Positions 28,805 through 37,371 of a stretch of 64,000 bases of DNA are shown here, in pieces. The position numbers and the translations under genes are program-made. The notes under the pieces are model-generated. The model worked only from the letters and a program-made list of their open reading frames with translations, had not been told where the DNA came from and did no database searches. Source of the stretch: Corallococcus caeni (lineage in GTDB: Bacteria > Myxococcota > Myxococcia > Myxococcales > Myxococcaceae); contig NZ_BTTW01000001.1 in NCBI RefSeq assembly GCF_036245865.1, forward strand, positions 62,001 to 126,000, in the 5' to 3' direction. The first letter of the stretch is position 1; every line of letters begins with the position of its first letter.

Positions 28805-28941
28805 GGGTGTACTTCCTAACCCCGGGCAGGCTTCCGGGCGCGGGCTTCGGGAGGCGTCCACCGTGCCATGGGCGCAGCCCCTGAAAACAGGAACATGCGG
28901 AGGAACAACACCCCAGGTTCAATATTTCGACACGAGTACGT

Positions 28942-28970
28942 TTGACAGGGCGTGTCACGCCCCTGACAAT
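28942..28970 (+). promoter_or_regulatory. Sigma-70-type promoter for the GGDEF gene
   Basis: A perfect -35 box TTGACA (28942-28947), a 17-base spacer and -10 box GACAAT (28965-28970) lie about 60 bases before the ATG at 29032. This is the best sigma-70-like promoter I can see in the window. Confidence 0.6.
28953..28968 (+). promoter_or_regulatory. TGTCA-N6-TGACA inverted repeat over the GGDEF promoter
   Basis: TGTCA-CGCCCC-TGACA lies within the spacer and -10 box of the promoter at 28942-28970, where a bound repressor would block RNA polymerase. The 5-N6-5 layout is like sites of the CRP/FNR/CooA superfamily; the actual regulator is unknown. Confidence 0.45.
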
Positions 28971-29031
28971 TTTCAACACTCCGGCACTCGCGGACAGGAC
29001 GCGAAAGCGCGGAGCACACTGCGCCCCGCAC

Positions 29032-30957
29032 ATGGCCCTCGGTTCCGAGACGATTGGCAGGAAGCTCTTGTGGAGCATCGCGCTGCCCGGGTTGGTGGTG
29101 GCGCTGCTGGGCGTGGGGCACTTCTCGCGCGAGGCGCGGCAGGCGGTGCGCGAAGGCACGCACCTGGAGGCGCTCGCGTTGGCGGAGGCCGTCGCCTCCA
29201 CGTTCACGCTGCCGCAGGCGCCGGGCGCGGCCCCTCATGGCGCGGTGGCGGACGTGCTGGCGTCGGACACGCGGCTGTTCCGCTCCGTGGAGGACCTGCG
29301 GGTGCTGACGCCGGACGGGCGGATCCGCTGGAGCCGCCGCCCGGCCGAGCAGGGCCATCCGCACCCGGAGGCCGCGCGGCTGTCCGCGACGGGGCCGGAG
29401 ACGGCGCGCTCCAGCGAGCATGGCACGGAGGTGGTGCGGCCCCTGGGCGGTCCGGAGTGCTCCGGCTGTCACACCGGCGAGGCCGCGCAGCGGATGGGCG
29501 TGCTCCAGGTGCGCCTGGGCGAGCCCACGCTGCACCGCCAGCTCCAGACGGTGTTCCAGGACGCGCTGGGCGCCATGGTGCTCTTCGTGGGCATCCTGGC
29601 GCTCGTCACCTGGCTTTCGCTGCGCTTCGTGCTCACCGCGCCGCTCAAGCGGCTGAGCGAGGCCATGGGGCGCGCGGCGGACGGCGACCTGCTGGTGCGC
29701 GCCGAGGCGCGGGGCACGGATGAGATTTCGCGGCTGGGCGCGGCCTTCAACGGGATGCTCGCGCGGCTCACCTCCATGAAGGTGGAGGAGATCGACACGC
29801 ACCGCGACCTCCAGCTGGTGAAGGAGAAGCTGGCGCTGAAGGACGAGCTGGAGGAGCGCCTGCGGGAGCTGTCGCTGCTGTACGACGTGGCGCGCTCGCT
29901 CAACACCACGCTGGAGCTGGACGAGCTCTTGTCGCGCATCACCCGCATGGTGGTGGAGCGGCTGCACATCCCCGACTTCTCCATCATGCTCCTCAACGAG
30001 GAGGGCCTGCTGGAGGTGAAGCACGCGTGGCCGCAGGGCCGGGGCCTGGAGGGCCACACCTTCGCCGTGGGCGAGGGCGCCTGTGGCCGGGCCGCCCAGA
30101 CGCGCAAGGCGGTGTACCTGCCGGACCTGTCGGACAGCACCAGCATCTTCGCGCGGCGCGGCCTGCGCGGCGGCTCCGAGCACGGCACGCTCCTGGCGGT
30201 GCCCATGGTGCACGCGGACACGTTGCTGGGCGTCATCAACTTCCAGCGCCCGGAGACGGCGAGCATCTCCGCGGAGGAGATCGAGCTCTTCACCGCCGTG
30301 GCGGATCAGGCCGCGACGGCGGTGACGAACGCGCGCCTGCACGCGGAGACGGTGAAGCTCACGCTGACGGACGCGCTGACGGGCGTGCCCAACCGCCGCC
30401 ACCTCTTCCAGCGGCTGGACCTGGAGCTGGCGCGGGCCCAGCGCTTCGGCGTGCCGCTGGCCCTGCTGATGGTGGACGTGGACCACTTCAAGCGGCTCAA
30501 CGACCTGGCCGGACACCGCGCCGGAGACGAGACGCTGCGCCGGGTCTCCGACGTGCTCAGGACCCGTGCGCGCAAGGTGGACACGCTGGGGCGCTACGGC
30601 GGCGAGGAGTTCGTGCTGCTGCTGCCGCAGGTGTCCAAGGCCACGGCGGTGGAGGTCGCGGAGACGCTGCGCCGCGCGGTGGCGGACGCCGTCACGCTCA
30701 ACCGCCCGGGGCTGCCCGGGGGGCATGTGACGGTGTCCATCGGCGTCTCGCACTTCCCCACGGACGCGACGTCGCAGGACATGCTGGTGGACTGCGCGGA
30801 CTCGGCGCTCTATTGCAGCAAGCGGACGGGGCGCAACCGGGTGACGGCGTTCGAGCCCGGCATGGAGGTGCACCCCGGCCGCGAGCGCAGCATCAGCGCG
30901 CCGCCCACGGACGCGCCCTCCACGCCTCCCGCGCCCCCGGGCATCGCGAAGGCCTGA
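29032..30957 (+). CDS. Membrane diguanylate cyclase with periplasmic c-type heme motif, HAMP and GAF
   Basis: A 641-residue protein. TM1 is residues 11-29 and TM2 about 180-200. Between them is a ~150-residue periplasmic sensor with the heme-attachment motif C143-S-G-C146-H147. A HAMP linker (about 201-255), a GAF domain (about 285-435) and a GGDEF domain follow. The GGDEF domain has the active-site sequence GGEEF (523-527), the metal Asp in VDVDHFKRLND, and the product-inhibition I-site RKVD (514-517). It should make c-di-GMP and respond to feedback. The heme motif suggests sensing of redox, oxygen, NO or CO. ATG 29032 is chosen because it fits the promoter spacing. Confidence 0.93.
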   Translation: MALGSETIGRKLLWSIALPGLVVALLGVGHFSREARQAVREGTHLEALALAEAVASTFTLPQAPGAAPHGAVADVLASDTRLFRSVEDLRVLTPDGRIRWSRRPAEQGHPHPEAARLSATGPETARSSEHGTEVVRPLGGPECSGCHTGEAAQRMGVLQVRLGEPTLHRQLQTVFQDALGAMVLFVGILALVTWLSLRFVLTAPLKRLSEAMGRAADGDLLVRAEARGTDEISRLGAAFNGMLARLTSMKVEEIDTHRDLQLVKEKLALKDELEERLRELSLLYDVARSLNTTLELDELLSRITRMVVERLHIPDFSIMLLNEEGLLEVKHAWPQGRGLEGHTFAVGEGACGRAAQTRKAVYLPDLSDSTSIFARRGLRGGSEHGTLLAVPMVHADTLLGVINFQRPETASISAEEIELFTAVADQAATAVTNARLHAETVKLTLTDALTGVPNRRHLFQRLDLELARAQRFGVPLALLMVDVDHFKRLNDLAGHRAGDETLRRVSDVLRTRARKVDTLGRYGGEEFVLLLPQVSKATAVEVAETLRRAVADAVTLNRPGLPGGHVTVSIGVSHFPTDATSQDMLVDCADSALYCSKRTGRNRVTAFEPGMEVHPGRERSISAPPTDAPSTPPAPPGIAKA

Positions 30958-30980
30958 GCAGGGCGAAAGAAGCGCCCTGC
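30958..30980. terminator. Terminator between convergent genes
   Basis: Arms GCAGGGCG (30958-30965) and CGCCCTGC (30973-30980) pair perfectly around loop AAAGAAG, immediately after the stop of the GGDEF gene and before the stop of the converging GDSL gene. Confidence 0.5.
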
Positions 30981-30992
30981 CCTGCCTGGCGC

Positions 30993-31586
30993 CTAGCGCT
31001 GCACGAGCGTGCGGACCACGGGGAACATCAGGTCCGCCCACTCGTCGTAGCCCGTCGCGGACGGGTGGAAGCCGTCCGAGCAGAAGAAGTCCGGCCGCCG
31101 GGGGATCATCTCGCGGCTGGCCTCGTAGAGGTCCACCAGATGCAGGCCGTGCGCGCGGGCCACCGAGGCGATGGCTTCGTTGAAGGGCTCGATGCGCCCT
31201 TCGTACAGCGCGCTGGGCACCATCTTCGCCACGGGCGCGAGCGCCATGTCCGCGATGTTCACCACGACCATGGACGCGCCGGTCTGCTTCAGCCGCCGGG
31301 CGATGCGGTCCAGGTCGTCCTGGAACTCCGCCACCTCGGTGCCGCGCCAGATGTCGTTGGTGCCCACGCCCAGGGTGATGAGCGTGGGCTGCAACGCGAT
31401 GACGCGCTTGAGGGCGTTGTTGACGACATCGCGCACGCGCGCGCCGCTCTGCCCCAGGTTGGTATGGCCCACGGGGAGGCCGCCCTGCCGGAGGCGGGAG
31501 GCGAGCCGGTCGGGATAGCCCCCGCCCTGCGACGCCCCCACCCCCACCGCCGTGCTGTCACCCAACGAGACGTAGTTGACGCTCAT
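30993..31586 (-). CDS. SGNH/GDSL-family hydrolase
   Basis: A 197-residue protein with all four SGNH blocks: GDS (YVSLGDSTAVG, nucleophile Ser), Gly in NLGQSGARVRD, Asn in GVGTNDIW, and DxxH in SDGFHPSATGYDEW. No signal peptide is visible, so it is probably cytoplasmic. Family members hydrolyse esters and thioesters (lipases, acyl-protein thioesterases, carbohydrate esterases); the substrate here is not predictable. It is followed on the minus strand by nothing, since its 3' end meets the GGDEF gene. Confidence 0.9.
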   Translation of the reverse strand: MSVNYVSLGDSTAVGVGASQGGGYPDRLASRLRQGGLPVGHTNLGQSGARVRDVVNNALKRVIALQPTLITLGVGTNDIWRGTEVAEFQDDLDRIARRLKQTGASMVVVNIADMALAPVAKMVPSALYEGRIEPFNEAIASVARAHGLHLVDLYEASREMIPRRPDFFCSDGFHPSATGYDEWADLMFPVVRTLVQR

Positions 31587-31651
31587 CGACGTTCGTCCAC
31601 CCCCGTGTGCATCCGCTCAAGGCCTTCGTGAGGCGAGGTGCTGCTCCGGCC

Positions 31652-33148
31652 TCAGGGCACCGTCAGCGCGCGCAGCAGGCGCCCGCCGCCGGGACCGGCC
31701 ACGCGCAGCAGCAGCGTGCTGCCCTTGGGCGCGGCGCGGATGGCGGCGGCCAGCTCCTTCGCGCTGGCGATGGGCTTGCGGTTCGCCTCCACCACCAGCA
31801 TGCCCGGGGCCAGCTGCGCGCGGTCCGCGGGCGAACCCGGGATGATGTCGGTGATGAGCGCGCCTGCGCGCTCGGTGAAGCCGGCCTGCGACGCCGTGCG
31901 CGCATCCAGGTCCTGCAGGGACACGCCCACGCGGCGCGAGCTGTCCTGCTCGTCGGAGACCTCCGGCTTCTTCTTGGACAGGCCCTCCAGGTCGGGCCGG
32001 GTGCCCATCGTCACCTTCGCGTCCTGCTTCTTGCCGTCGCGGTAGAGGCTCAGGGTCACCACGCTGCCTGGCTTCTTGAGCGCCACGGTGCGGGTGAGCT
32101 CGCTGTCGGAGCGCACGTTCTGCCCGTCCACGGCGACCACCACGTCATCCGGCTTGAGCCCCGCCTTCGCCGCGGGCGAGCCGGGGTTGATCTGCGTGAG
32201 GATGGCGCCCTCGTTCACCGGCAGCTTCAGCGCCTGCGCCAGGTCGCGGTTGAGGGGCTGGATGCCCACGCCCAGCCAGCCGCGCGTGACGGAGCCGCTC
32301 TTCTCCAGCTGCGGCAGCAGCGCCTTGATGAGGTTGCTGGGCACGGAGAAGCCGATGCCCGTGCCGCCGCCGACGATGGCGGTGTTGATGCCCACCACCT
32401 CGCCCTTCATGTTGAAGAGCGGGCCACCGGAGTTGCCAGGGTTGATGGCCGCGTCCGTCTGGAGGAAGTCGTCGTACGCGCTGGCGCCGATTTCACGGGC
32501 CCGCGCGGACAGGATGCCCACGCTCACGCTGGAGGCCAGGCCGAACGGGTTGCCGATGGCCAGCACCCAGTCACCCACGCGCACCGCGTCGGAGTCGCCC
32601 AGCTTCACGGTGGGGAGCTGATCCACCTTCTCCTTGATCTTCACCACGGCCACGTCGGTGAGCGGGTCGCGCCCCACCACCTCGCCCGTGAACGAACGGC
32701 CGTCGTCCAGGCGGATGGTGATGGTGACCGCGTCCTCGATGACGTGGTTGTTGGTGAGCACCAGGCCCTTGGGGTCGATGATGAAGCCGGAGCCGGCGCC
32801 CTGGCGGATCTGCTCCCGCTCGCTGCGGCCGCGGCCCCGCCCGTTGCCCCCGAAGAACTTGTCGAAGAGGGGGTTGTCCTCCATGCCCTCGGGCATCTCG
32901 GGACGCGCCTGCACGTCCACGTTCACCACGGCGGACTTCACGGACTCCACCAGCGGGGCCAGCGAGGCCAGCGACTGGGCCTCACGCGTGGCGGGCTGCA
33001 GGTTGCCGGCCTGACCCGTGACCGCCTGCTGCGTCTTGGGCGCGGCCGGCGTGGGAGCGGGGGCCTGCGCGAGGGCGAGCGTGGGGGACGCCAACACCAG
33101 CACGGCGGCCACGAGCTTGCGACGGAACGAAGGGAGCGTGTGGGTCAT
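31652..33148 (-). CDS. HtrA/DegP-type periplasmic serine protease
   Basis: A 498-residue protein with signal peptide (LVAAVLVLASPTLALAQ). The trypsin-like domain has the triad His in GLVLTNNHVIEDA, Asp in DPLTDVAVVKI and Ser in INPGNSGGPLFN. Two PDZ domains follow (GWLGVGIQPLNRDLAQAL..., and VGVSLQDLDARTASQAGF...). This is the DegP/DegQ/MucD layout, for periplasmic protein quality control. The ATG at 33148 is set by GAGGAAATCC just upstream; an earlier in-frame TTG overlaps that ribosome-binding site and is unlikely. Confidence 0.95.
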   Translation of the reverse strand: MTHTLPSFRRKLVAAVLVLASPTLALAQAPAPTPAAPKTQQAVTGQAGNLQPATREAQSLASLAPLVESVKSAVVNVDVQARPEMPEGMEDNPLFDKFFGGNGRGRGRSEREQIRQGAGSGFIIDPKGLVLTNNHVIEDAVTITIRLDDGRSFTGEVVGRDPLTDVAVVKIKEKVDQLPTVKLGDSDAVRVGDWVLAIGNPFGLASSVSVGILSARAREIGASAYDDFLQTDAAINPGNSGGPLFNMKGEVVGINTAIVGGGTGIGFSVPSNLIKALLPQLEKSGSVTRGWLGVGIQPLNRDLAQALKLPVNEGAILTQINPGSPAAKAGLKPDDVVVAVDGQNVRSDSELTRTVALKKPGSVVTLSLYRDGKKQDAKVTMGTRPDLEGLSKKKPEVSDEQDSSRRVGVSLQDLDARTASQAGFTERAGALITDIIPGSPADRAQLAPGMLVVEANRKPIASAKELAAAIRAAPKGSTLLLRVAGPGGGRLLRALTVP

Positions 33149-33250
33149 GGATTTCCTCAACCTAAAGCGGAAACGAAGCCCCGCAACCGGAACGACATCG
33201 CCCGGTCACGGGAGGTGAACCCCCAGCCCGGCCGCCTGTTCCCGGAGCGC

Positions 33251-34840
33251 TCAACCGGGCCGGTAGACGCGGTAGTCCAGCTCGGGGAACAGGTTGTCGC
33301 GGGCCTCCACGTGGGAGAGCCAGGACTCGTCGACGGTGCCGGCGCGCACCTGGTCGTGCAGGCGCAGGAAGCGCTGCAGGTGCTCCTTCGTGCGGCGCAC
33401 GGCGTAGTCCACCATGGTGCCGGTCTTCATGATGAACGCCCAGTCGGAGGACTGCGCGAGCAGCAGCTCGCGCGCGGCCTGGTTCAGGGCCCGGCGCTTG
33501 AGGGACGACGCGTCCGGGAAGTCCCGGGCCAGCTCCACCATCTGCCGAGCGGCGTGGGTCAGGTGCCGGTAGATCCAGTCGTTGGTCCCGTCCAGCCACA
33601 TGTTCGCGTAGCCGCCCGCGCCCCAGGACGACATGGGCGGCGTGGCCACCTGGTTCTCCGGGTGCTCGCGCAGGTCGTCCAGCGGGCTGATGAGCTGGAA
33701 GCGGCTGGGGTTGCGCGCGGCCTGGCGGATGAGCGCGTCGATGAAGTGGGGCCCCTCGAACCACCAGTGGCCGAAGAGCTCCGCGTCATAGGGCGCGACG
33801 ACCACGGGCTTGCGGCCGCCCATGCGCGACGCGAGGTATTCGAACTGGCGCTCGCGGTTGAAGAGGAAGTTGCCCGCGTGGACCCAGGCGCGCTCGCGGG
33901 CGGCGGCCGGGTTGTAGGGCTGCTTGTCGTTCGTCTTGCCGGTGATGCGGAAGTACTTGAAGCCCGTGTTCTTGCGGTCGCCGGTGGGCTGGATGAAGGG
34001 CCGGATGTAGTCCAGGTCCAGGTCCCAGCCGATGTCCCGGTAGAACTCGCGGTAGACGGGGTCGCCGGGATAGCCGTGCTCGGTGCTCCACACCTGCTGG
34101 CTGCTCTCCGGATCCCGCGCGAAGGCGGCGACGCCGGGCTCCGTGAAGATGGGCGCGTAGGGGCCGTGCAGCGGGCGGGGCGTCGCGTCCGTGAGCGCGT
34201 GCGTGTCGACGAAGAAGTAGCGGATGCGCTCGGCGGAGAGGACGCGCTCCAGGCCCGGGTAGTAGCCGCACTCGGCCAGCCAGATGCCGGCGGGGTCGCG
34301 GCCGAAGTTCTGGCGGTAGTGGTTCGCCGCGACGGTGACCTGGGCGCGCACGGCCTCCGGTGTCTGCTGCATGAGCGGCAGGAAGCCGTGGGTCGCGTTG
34401 CAGGTGAGGATGTCCAGGTGGCCGGAGTCCTGGAGTCTGCGGAACGCGGCCACGAGGTCGCGCTTGTAGTGGTTGTGGTACGCGAGGCGCAGCGACTCGA
34501 AGTGGTCGCGGTGGAAGACGGCCAGCGGGTGGAAGGTGGCGTCGTCGCGGGTGCGGTGCACCTCGCGGGCGCCCAGCTCACAGAGCAGGTCCAGCCGCCG
34601 GGCGTAGCGCTCACGCAGCAAGTCGTCGTTGAGCATCGACACCAGCGTGGGCGAGAGCGTCATCGTCACCCGGAAAGGGACGCGGTCCTCGACCAGCGTG
34701 TCGAACACGCGCAAGAGCGGCAGGTACGTCTCGGAGATGGCTTCGTAGAGCCAGTCCTCCTCGAGGAAGTCTTCGTATTCAGGGTGGCGGACGAACGGCA
34801 GGTGCGCGTGAAGGACCAGCGCGAGGGAGCCCAGGCTCAT
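33251..34840 (-). CDS. Glycoside hydrolase family 57 enzyme, probable 1,4-alpha-glucan branching enzyme
   Basis: A 529-residue GH57 protein. Region 1 is LALVLHAHLPFVRHPEYED; region 3 GIWLAECGYYPGLE carries the nucleophile Glu; region 4 VAPYDAELFGHWWFEGP carries the acid/base Asp. A C-terminal helical domain follows. Length and motifs fit GH57 branching enzymes, which build alpha-1,6 branches in glycogen-like glucans, although GH57 also contains amylases and DUF1957 proteins. I prefer ATG 34840 (MSLGSLALVLHAHLPF) because it matches the family start; a GTG at 34870 overlaps the upstream stop as GTGA and is possible. It is coupled to the DUF4912 gene. Confidence 0.9.
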   Translation of the reverse strand: MSLGSLALVLHAHLPFVRHPEYEDFLEEDWLYEAISETYLPLLRVFDTLVEDRVPFRVTMTLSPTLVSMLNDDLLRERYARRLDLLCELGAREVHRTRDDATFHPLAVFHRDHFESLRLAYHNHYKRDLVAAFRRLQDSGHLDILTCNATHGFLPLMQQTPEAVRAQVTVAANHYRQNFGRDPAGIWLAECGYYPGLERVLSAERIRYFFVDTHALTDATPRPLHGPYAPIFTEPGVAAFARDPESSQQVWSTEHGYPGDPVYREFYRDIGWDLDLDYIRPFIQPTGDRKNTGFKYFRITGKTNDKQPYNPAAARERAWVHAGNFLFNRERQFEYLASRMGGRKPVVVAPYDAELFGHWWFEGPHFIDALIRQAARNPSRFQLISPLDDLREHPENQVATPPMSSWGAGGYANMWLDGTNDWIYRHLTHAARQMVELARDFPDASSLKRRALNQAARELLLAQSSDWAFIMKTGTMVDYAVRRTKEHLQRFLRLHDQVRAGTVDESWLSHVEARDNLFPELDYRVYRPG

Positions 34841-34866
34841 AGGTCGGTCGGAGAGGCCGTGCGGGT

Positions 34867-37236
34867 TCACTTACGTCCACGGCGTGAAGGCCGGGACTTG
34901 GAGGAGGACTTGGAGCCCGGGGACTTGGGCTCCGACGCGGTCTTGGCCGCCTTCGCGGGCGCGGCGGAAGGAGTGGGCGCGGAGGCCTTCGATGGCGCCT
35001 CGGGACTGGCCGGTGCGGCGGGAGGCTCGGCCTTCGCAGCCACAGGAGGGGTCGGAGGCACGGGAGCCGGGACCGCCCCTCGAGCGGCCTCGCGAGCCCT
35101 GTCGAGCGCACGCTGTTCGGACGCGGTCGGGCCGCGCGCCACGCTCAAGGCCCACGGGTCCCTGGGAGGCTCGGGCTCCGACGGCCGCCACGACTCCGTG
35201 GCACCCGCCGCCACAGGTGAACCGGACGAGGCCTCGGCACCCATCGAAGTCGAAGTCGCGACGGCGGCGGGACGCGGCAGCGGCAGGTCCCGCGCTTCCA
35301 GCACCTCACCCTGCGACGAGGTCGCGGACACCTGCGCGCGTGGCTCCTCCGGATAGCGAGCGTCCGAAGCCCCGGCCGCTCGTGGCACCGTCAGGTACTG
35401 CTGATCCGACGCACCCGTCGCGCGATCCACAGACAGGTAGCGCTGATCCGAAGCGCCCGCCGCCCGGGGCACGGTCAGGTACTGCTGATCCGACGCACCC
35501 GTCGCGCGATCCGCGGACAGGTAGCGCTGATCCGAAGCGCCCGCGGCCCTGGGAACGGTCAGGTACTGCTGGTCCGAAGCGCCCGCTTCCCGGGACACGG
35601 TCAGGTACCGCTGGTCCGAAGCCCCCGGTGCACGCCCCTGCCCCGCCGCCCCCTCCACGTACCGCTGGTCCGAAGCGCCCGGTGCGCGCGGCACCTCCAG
35701 ATAGCGGTACTCCGACACGCCGCCCGGAAGCACCTTCTGTGCGTACCGCTGATCCGAAGCGCCCGGCGCGCGCGGCACCTCCAGATACCGGGGAGCCGCC
35801 GCTCCCTCCACATATCGCTGGTCGGAAGCCCCCGGAGCCCGCTCCACGGCCAGGTAGCGCTGATCCGAAGCCCCAGGCGCACGCGCCGGGGCCAGCACCG
35901 CGCCCTCCCCGAGCGTCGCCTCCCCCATGCGCGCGTACCGCTGATCCGAAGCCCCGGGCGCACGTGGCGCGCTCTCCAGGTAGGCCTCCTCCGCGTAGCG
36001 CTGGTCCGAAGCCCCCGGGACTCGCGGCGCATCGACATAAGCTTCGTCGCGCTCGCGGTGGACCTCCGGCACGTCCATCATGCCCGCGCTGCCCGGCAGC
36101 CGCACCCGGCGCCAGGTCACGTACTCGCGCTCCTCCACCCGGGGGACGCGCGCGGACACCGCCGAGGGCACCGCCTCCGTGCGCGACCGGTCCACCACGG
36201 GAGGAGGCGGCATGCGCAGGAACCGGATGGACGTGTCCGCCGACGGCCCCGCGGGCGGCAGCGTGGCCCGATTGGACGAATGTCCGATGCGGCGCGAGCG
36301 GCCATCCGAGCCGACGAAGTGCGCCTCCACCCGGTACGTGCGCCCGGGCGTCATGCCCTGCAGGTAGAAGCTGCGCGACTCCAGCGCGAAGTCCACCTCG
36401 CGCGACACGCCCTCGCCGTCGAACACCTTCATCACGGCGCGCGGCGACGGCAGGTCGTCCAGCGCCCGGTTGCGGCTCGCGTCGCTGAAGTCCCAGAAGA
36501 CGAAGAGCGTGTGCGGATCCCGCGCGAGCAGCACCATCGCGTCGTCCTGGTAGTCCAGGGGCAGCATGCCCAGGTGCTCGTCCCTCTCGGGCGACGCATC
36601 CGCGGGAGGCAGGCGCGGCGTCTGCTCCTCCAGCAGGTGGTGGCGGCGCGCCTCCTTCTCTCCCGCCATCTTCGTCACGAAGAACCCCTCCACCAGGGGC
36701 TCGGCGGCATGCGGTGGCTCGCTCGCGGGCGCGGGCTTCGCGGCGGCGGGCACGTCCTCCCTGTGCTCCTTCGGTGCGCTCGACGGGCGCGGCGTCGGCG
36801 CATCCGGCGACAGGGGCTGCGTGTCCTCGTCGTCCGGGTCGCGGCGCGCCTTACCGCGGGCGGGGAACGTCACCACCCGTGCGGGCCGCGTCCTGGGGCT
36901 GCCGGGCTCCGTGATGGGCTCCTCGGAAAGTTCCCGTGCCTGCGGTGCGGCGGAGCTCTCAGGCGGAGGCAGGGGCACGGTCTCGGGCGTCGGGTGGGGG
37001 ACGGGACGTGAATCCGCCCGGCCGGAATCCAGCACCCGCTCCTCGCCGCCCACGTCACCGGAGCCGCGCCGGGACGTCGCCAGCCCGGCCATGCGCGCGA
37101 GCCGCCCCAGGGCGGGAATGCGCTCGGCCAGCGAGGTGACGAACTCCCGCCCGCGGGACGCGCCAGCTCCATCCCGGAGGTATTTCCGGGCCAGCTGCCG
37201 CAGGTAGCTCACGGTGACGCCCTTCCGCTCATCCAT
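34867..37236 (-). CDS. DUF4912-domain protein with a long GASDQRY repeat array
   Basis: A 789-residue protein. The N-terminus (MDERKGVTVSYLRQLARKYL) is helical and Rho-N-like. The middle carries a DUF4912 domain (about residues 205-335: DDAMVLLARDPHTLFVFWDFSD, SFYLQGMTPGRTYRVEAHF). Residues 403-630 are an array of about 13 units built on GASDQRY(L/V). The C-terminus is Pro/Ala/Lys-rich and ends SKSRPSRRGRK. There is no signal peptide. I chose ATG 37236, preceded by GAGG. It is followed by a GH57 gene with overlapping ends and is divergent from a GT4 glycosyltransferase, so I infer a role in glycan metabolism or surface polysaccharide, not an enzyme. Confidence 0.85.
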   Translation of the reverse strand: MDERKGVTVSYLRQLARKYLRDGAGASRGREFVTSLAERIPALGRLARMAGLATSRRGSGDVGGEERVLDSGRADSRPVPHPTPETVPLPPPESSAAPQARELSEEPITEPGSPRTRPARVVTFPARGKARRDPDDEDTQPLSPDAPTPRPSSAPKEHREDVPAAAKPAPASEPPHAAEPLVEGFFVTKMAGEKEARRHHLLEEQTPRLPPADASPERDEHLGMLPLDYQDDAMVLLARDPHTLFVFWDFSDASRNRALDDLPSPRAVMKVFDGEGVSREVDFALESRSFYLQGMTPGRTYRVEAHFVGSDGRSRRIGHSSNRATLPPAGPSADTSIRFLRMPPPPVVDRSRTEAVPSAVSARVPRVEEREYVTWRRVRLPGSAGMMDVPEVHRERDEAYVDAPRVPGASDQRYAEEAYLESAPRAPGASDQRYARMGEATLGEGAVLAPARAPGASDQRYLAVERAPGASDQRYVEGAAAPRYLEVPRAPGASDQRYAQKVLPGGVSEYRYLEVPRAPGASDQRYVEGAAGQGRAPGASDQRYLTVSREAGASDQQYLTVPRAAGASDQRYLSADRATGASDQQYLTVPRAAGASDQRYLSVDRATGASDQQYLTVPRAAGASDARYPEEPRAQVSATSSQGEVLEARDLPLPRPAAVATSTSMGAEASSGSPVAAGATESWRPSEPEPPRDPWALSVARGPTASEQRALDRAREAARGAVPAPVPPTPPVAAKAEPPAAPASPEAPSKASAPTPSAAPAKAAKTASEPKSPGSKSSSKSRPSRRGRK
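35345..36030 (-). repeat. GASDQRY tandem repeat array within the DUF4912 gene
   Basis: Thirteen copies of a motif centred on PGASDQRY, AAGASDQRY or ATGASDQQY, plus one degenerate copy (GGVSEYRY), are spaced irregularly at first and then every 12 residues in the C-terminal half (YLTVPRAAGASDQ, YLSADRATGASDQ). The codons for the core are nearly constant, so the repeat is also visible in DNA. Confidence 0.9.
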
Positions 37237-37323
37237 GGACACCTCGCCTCGTTATGACGCGGCATACAGGGGGTCAACGCATCCGTCACGGGATGTGTTG
37301 TTCCGCCGACCCCCTTCAGTTTC

Positions 37324-37340
37324 TGTCACGCCCGATGACA
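37324..37340. promoter_or_regulatory. TGTCA-N7-TGACA inverted repeat in the divergent DUF4912/GT intergenic region
   Basis: TGTCA-CGCCCGA-TGACA lies between the DUF4912 start (37236) and the glycosyltransferase start (37372). Its left arm and next five bases match the site at 28953 (TGTCACGCCC), but the spacing is one base longer. Confidence 0.35.
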
Positions 37341-37371
37341 CCTCACCCCGGTCCAAGTATCCTGCGGCGGC

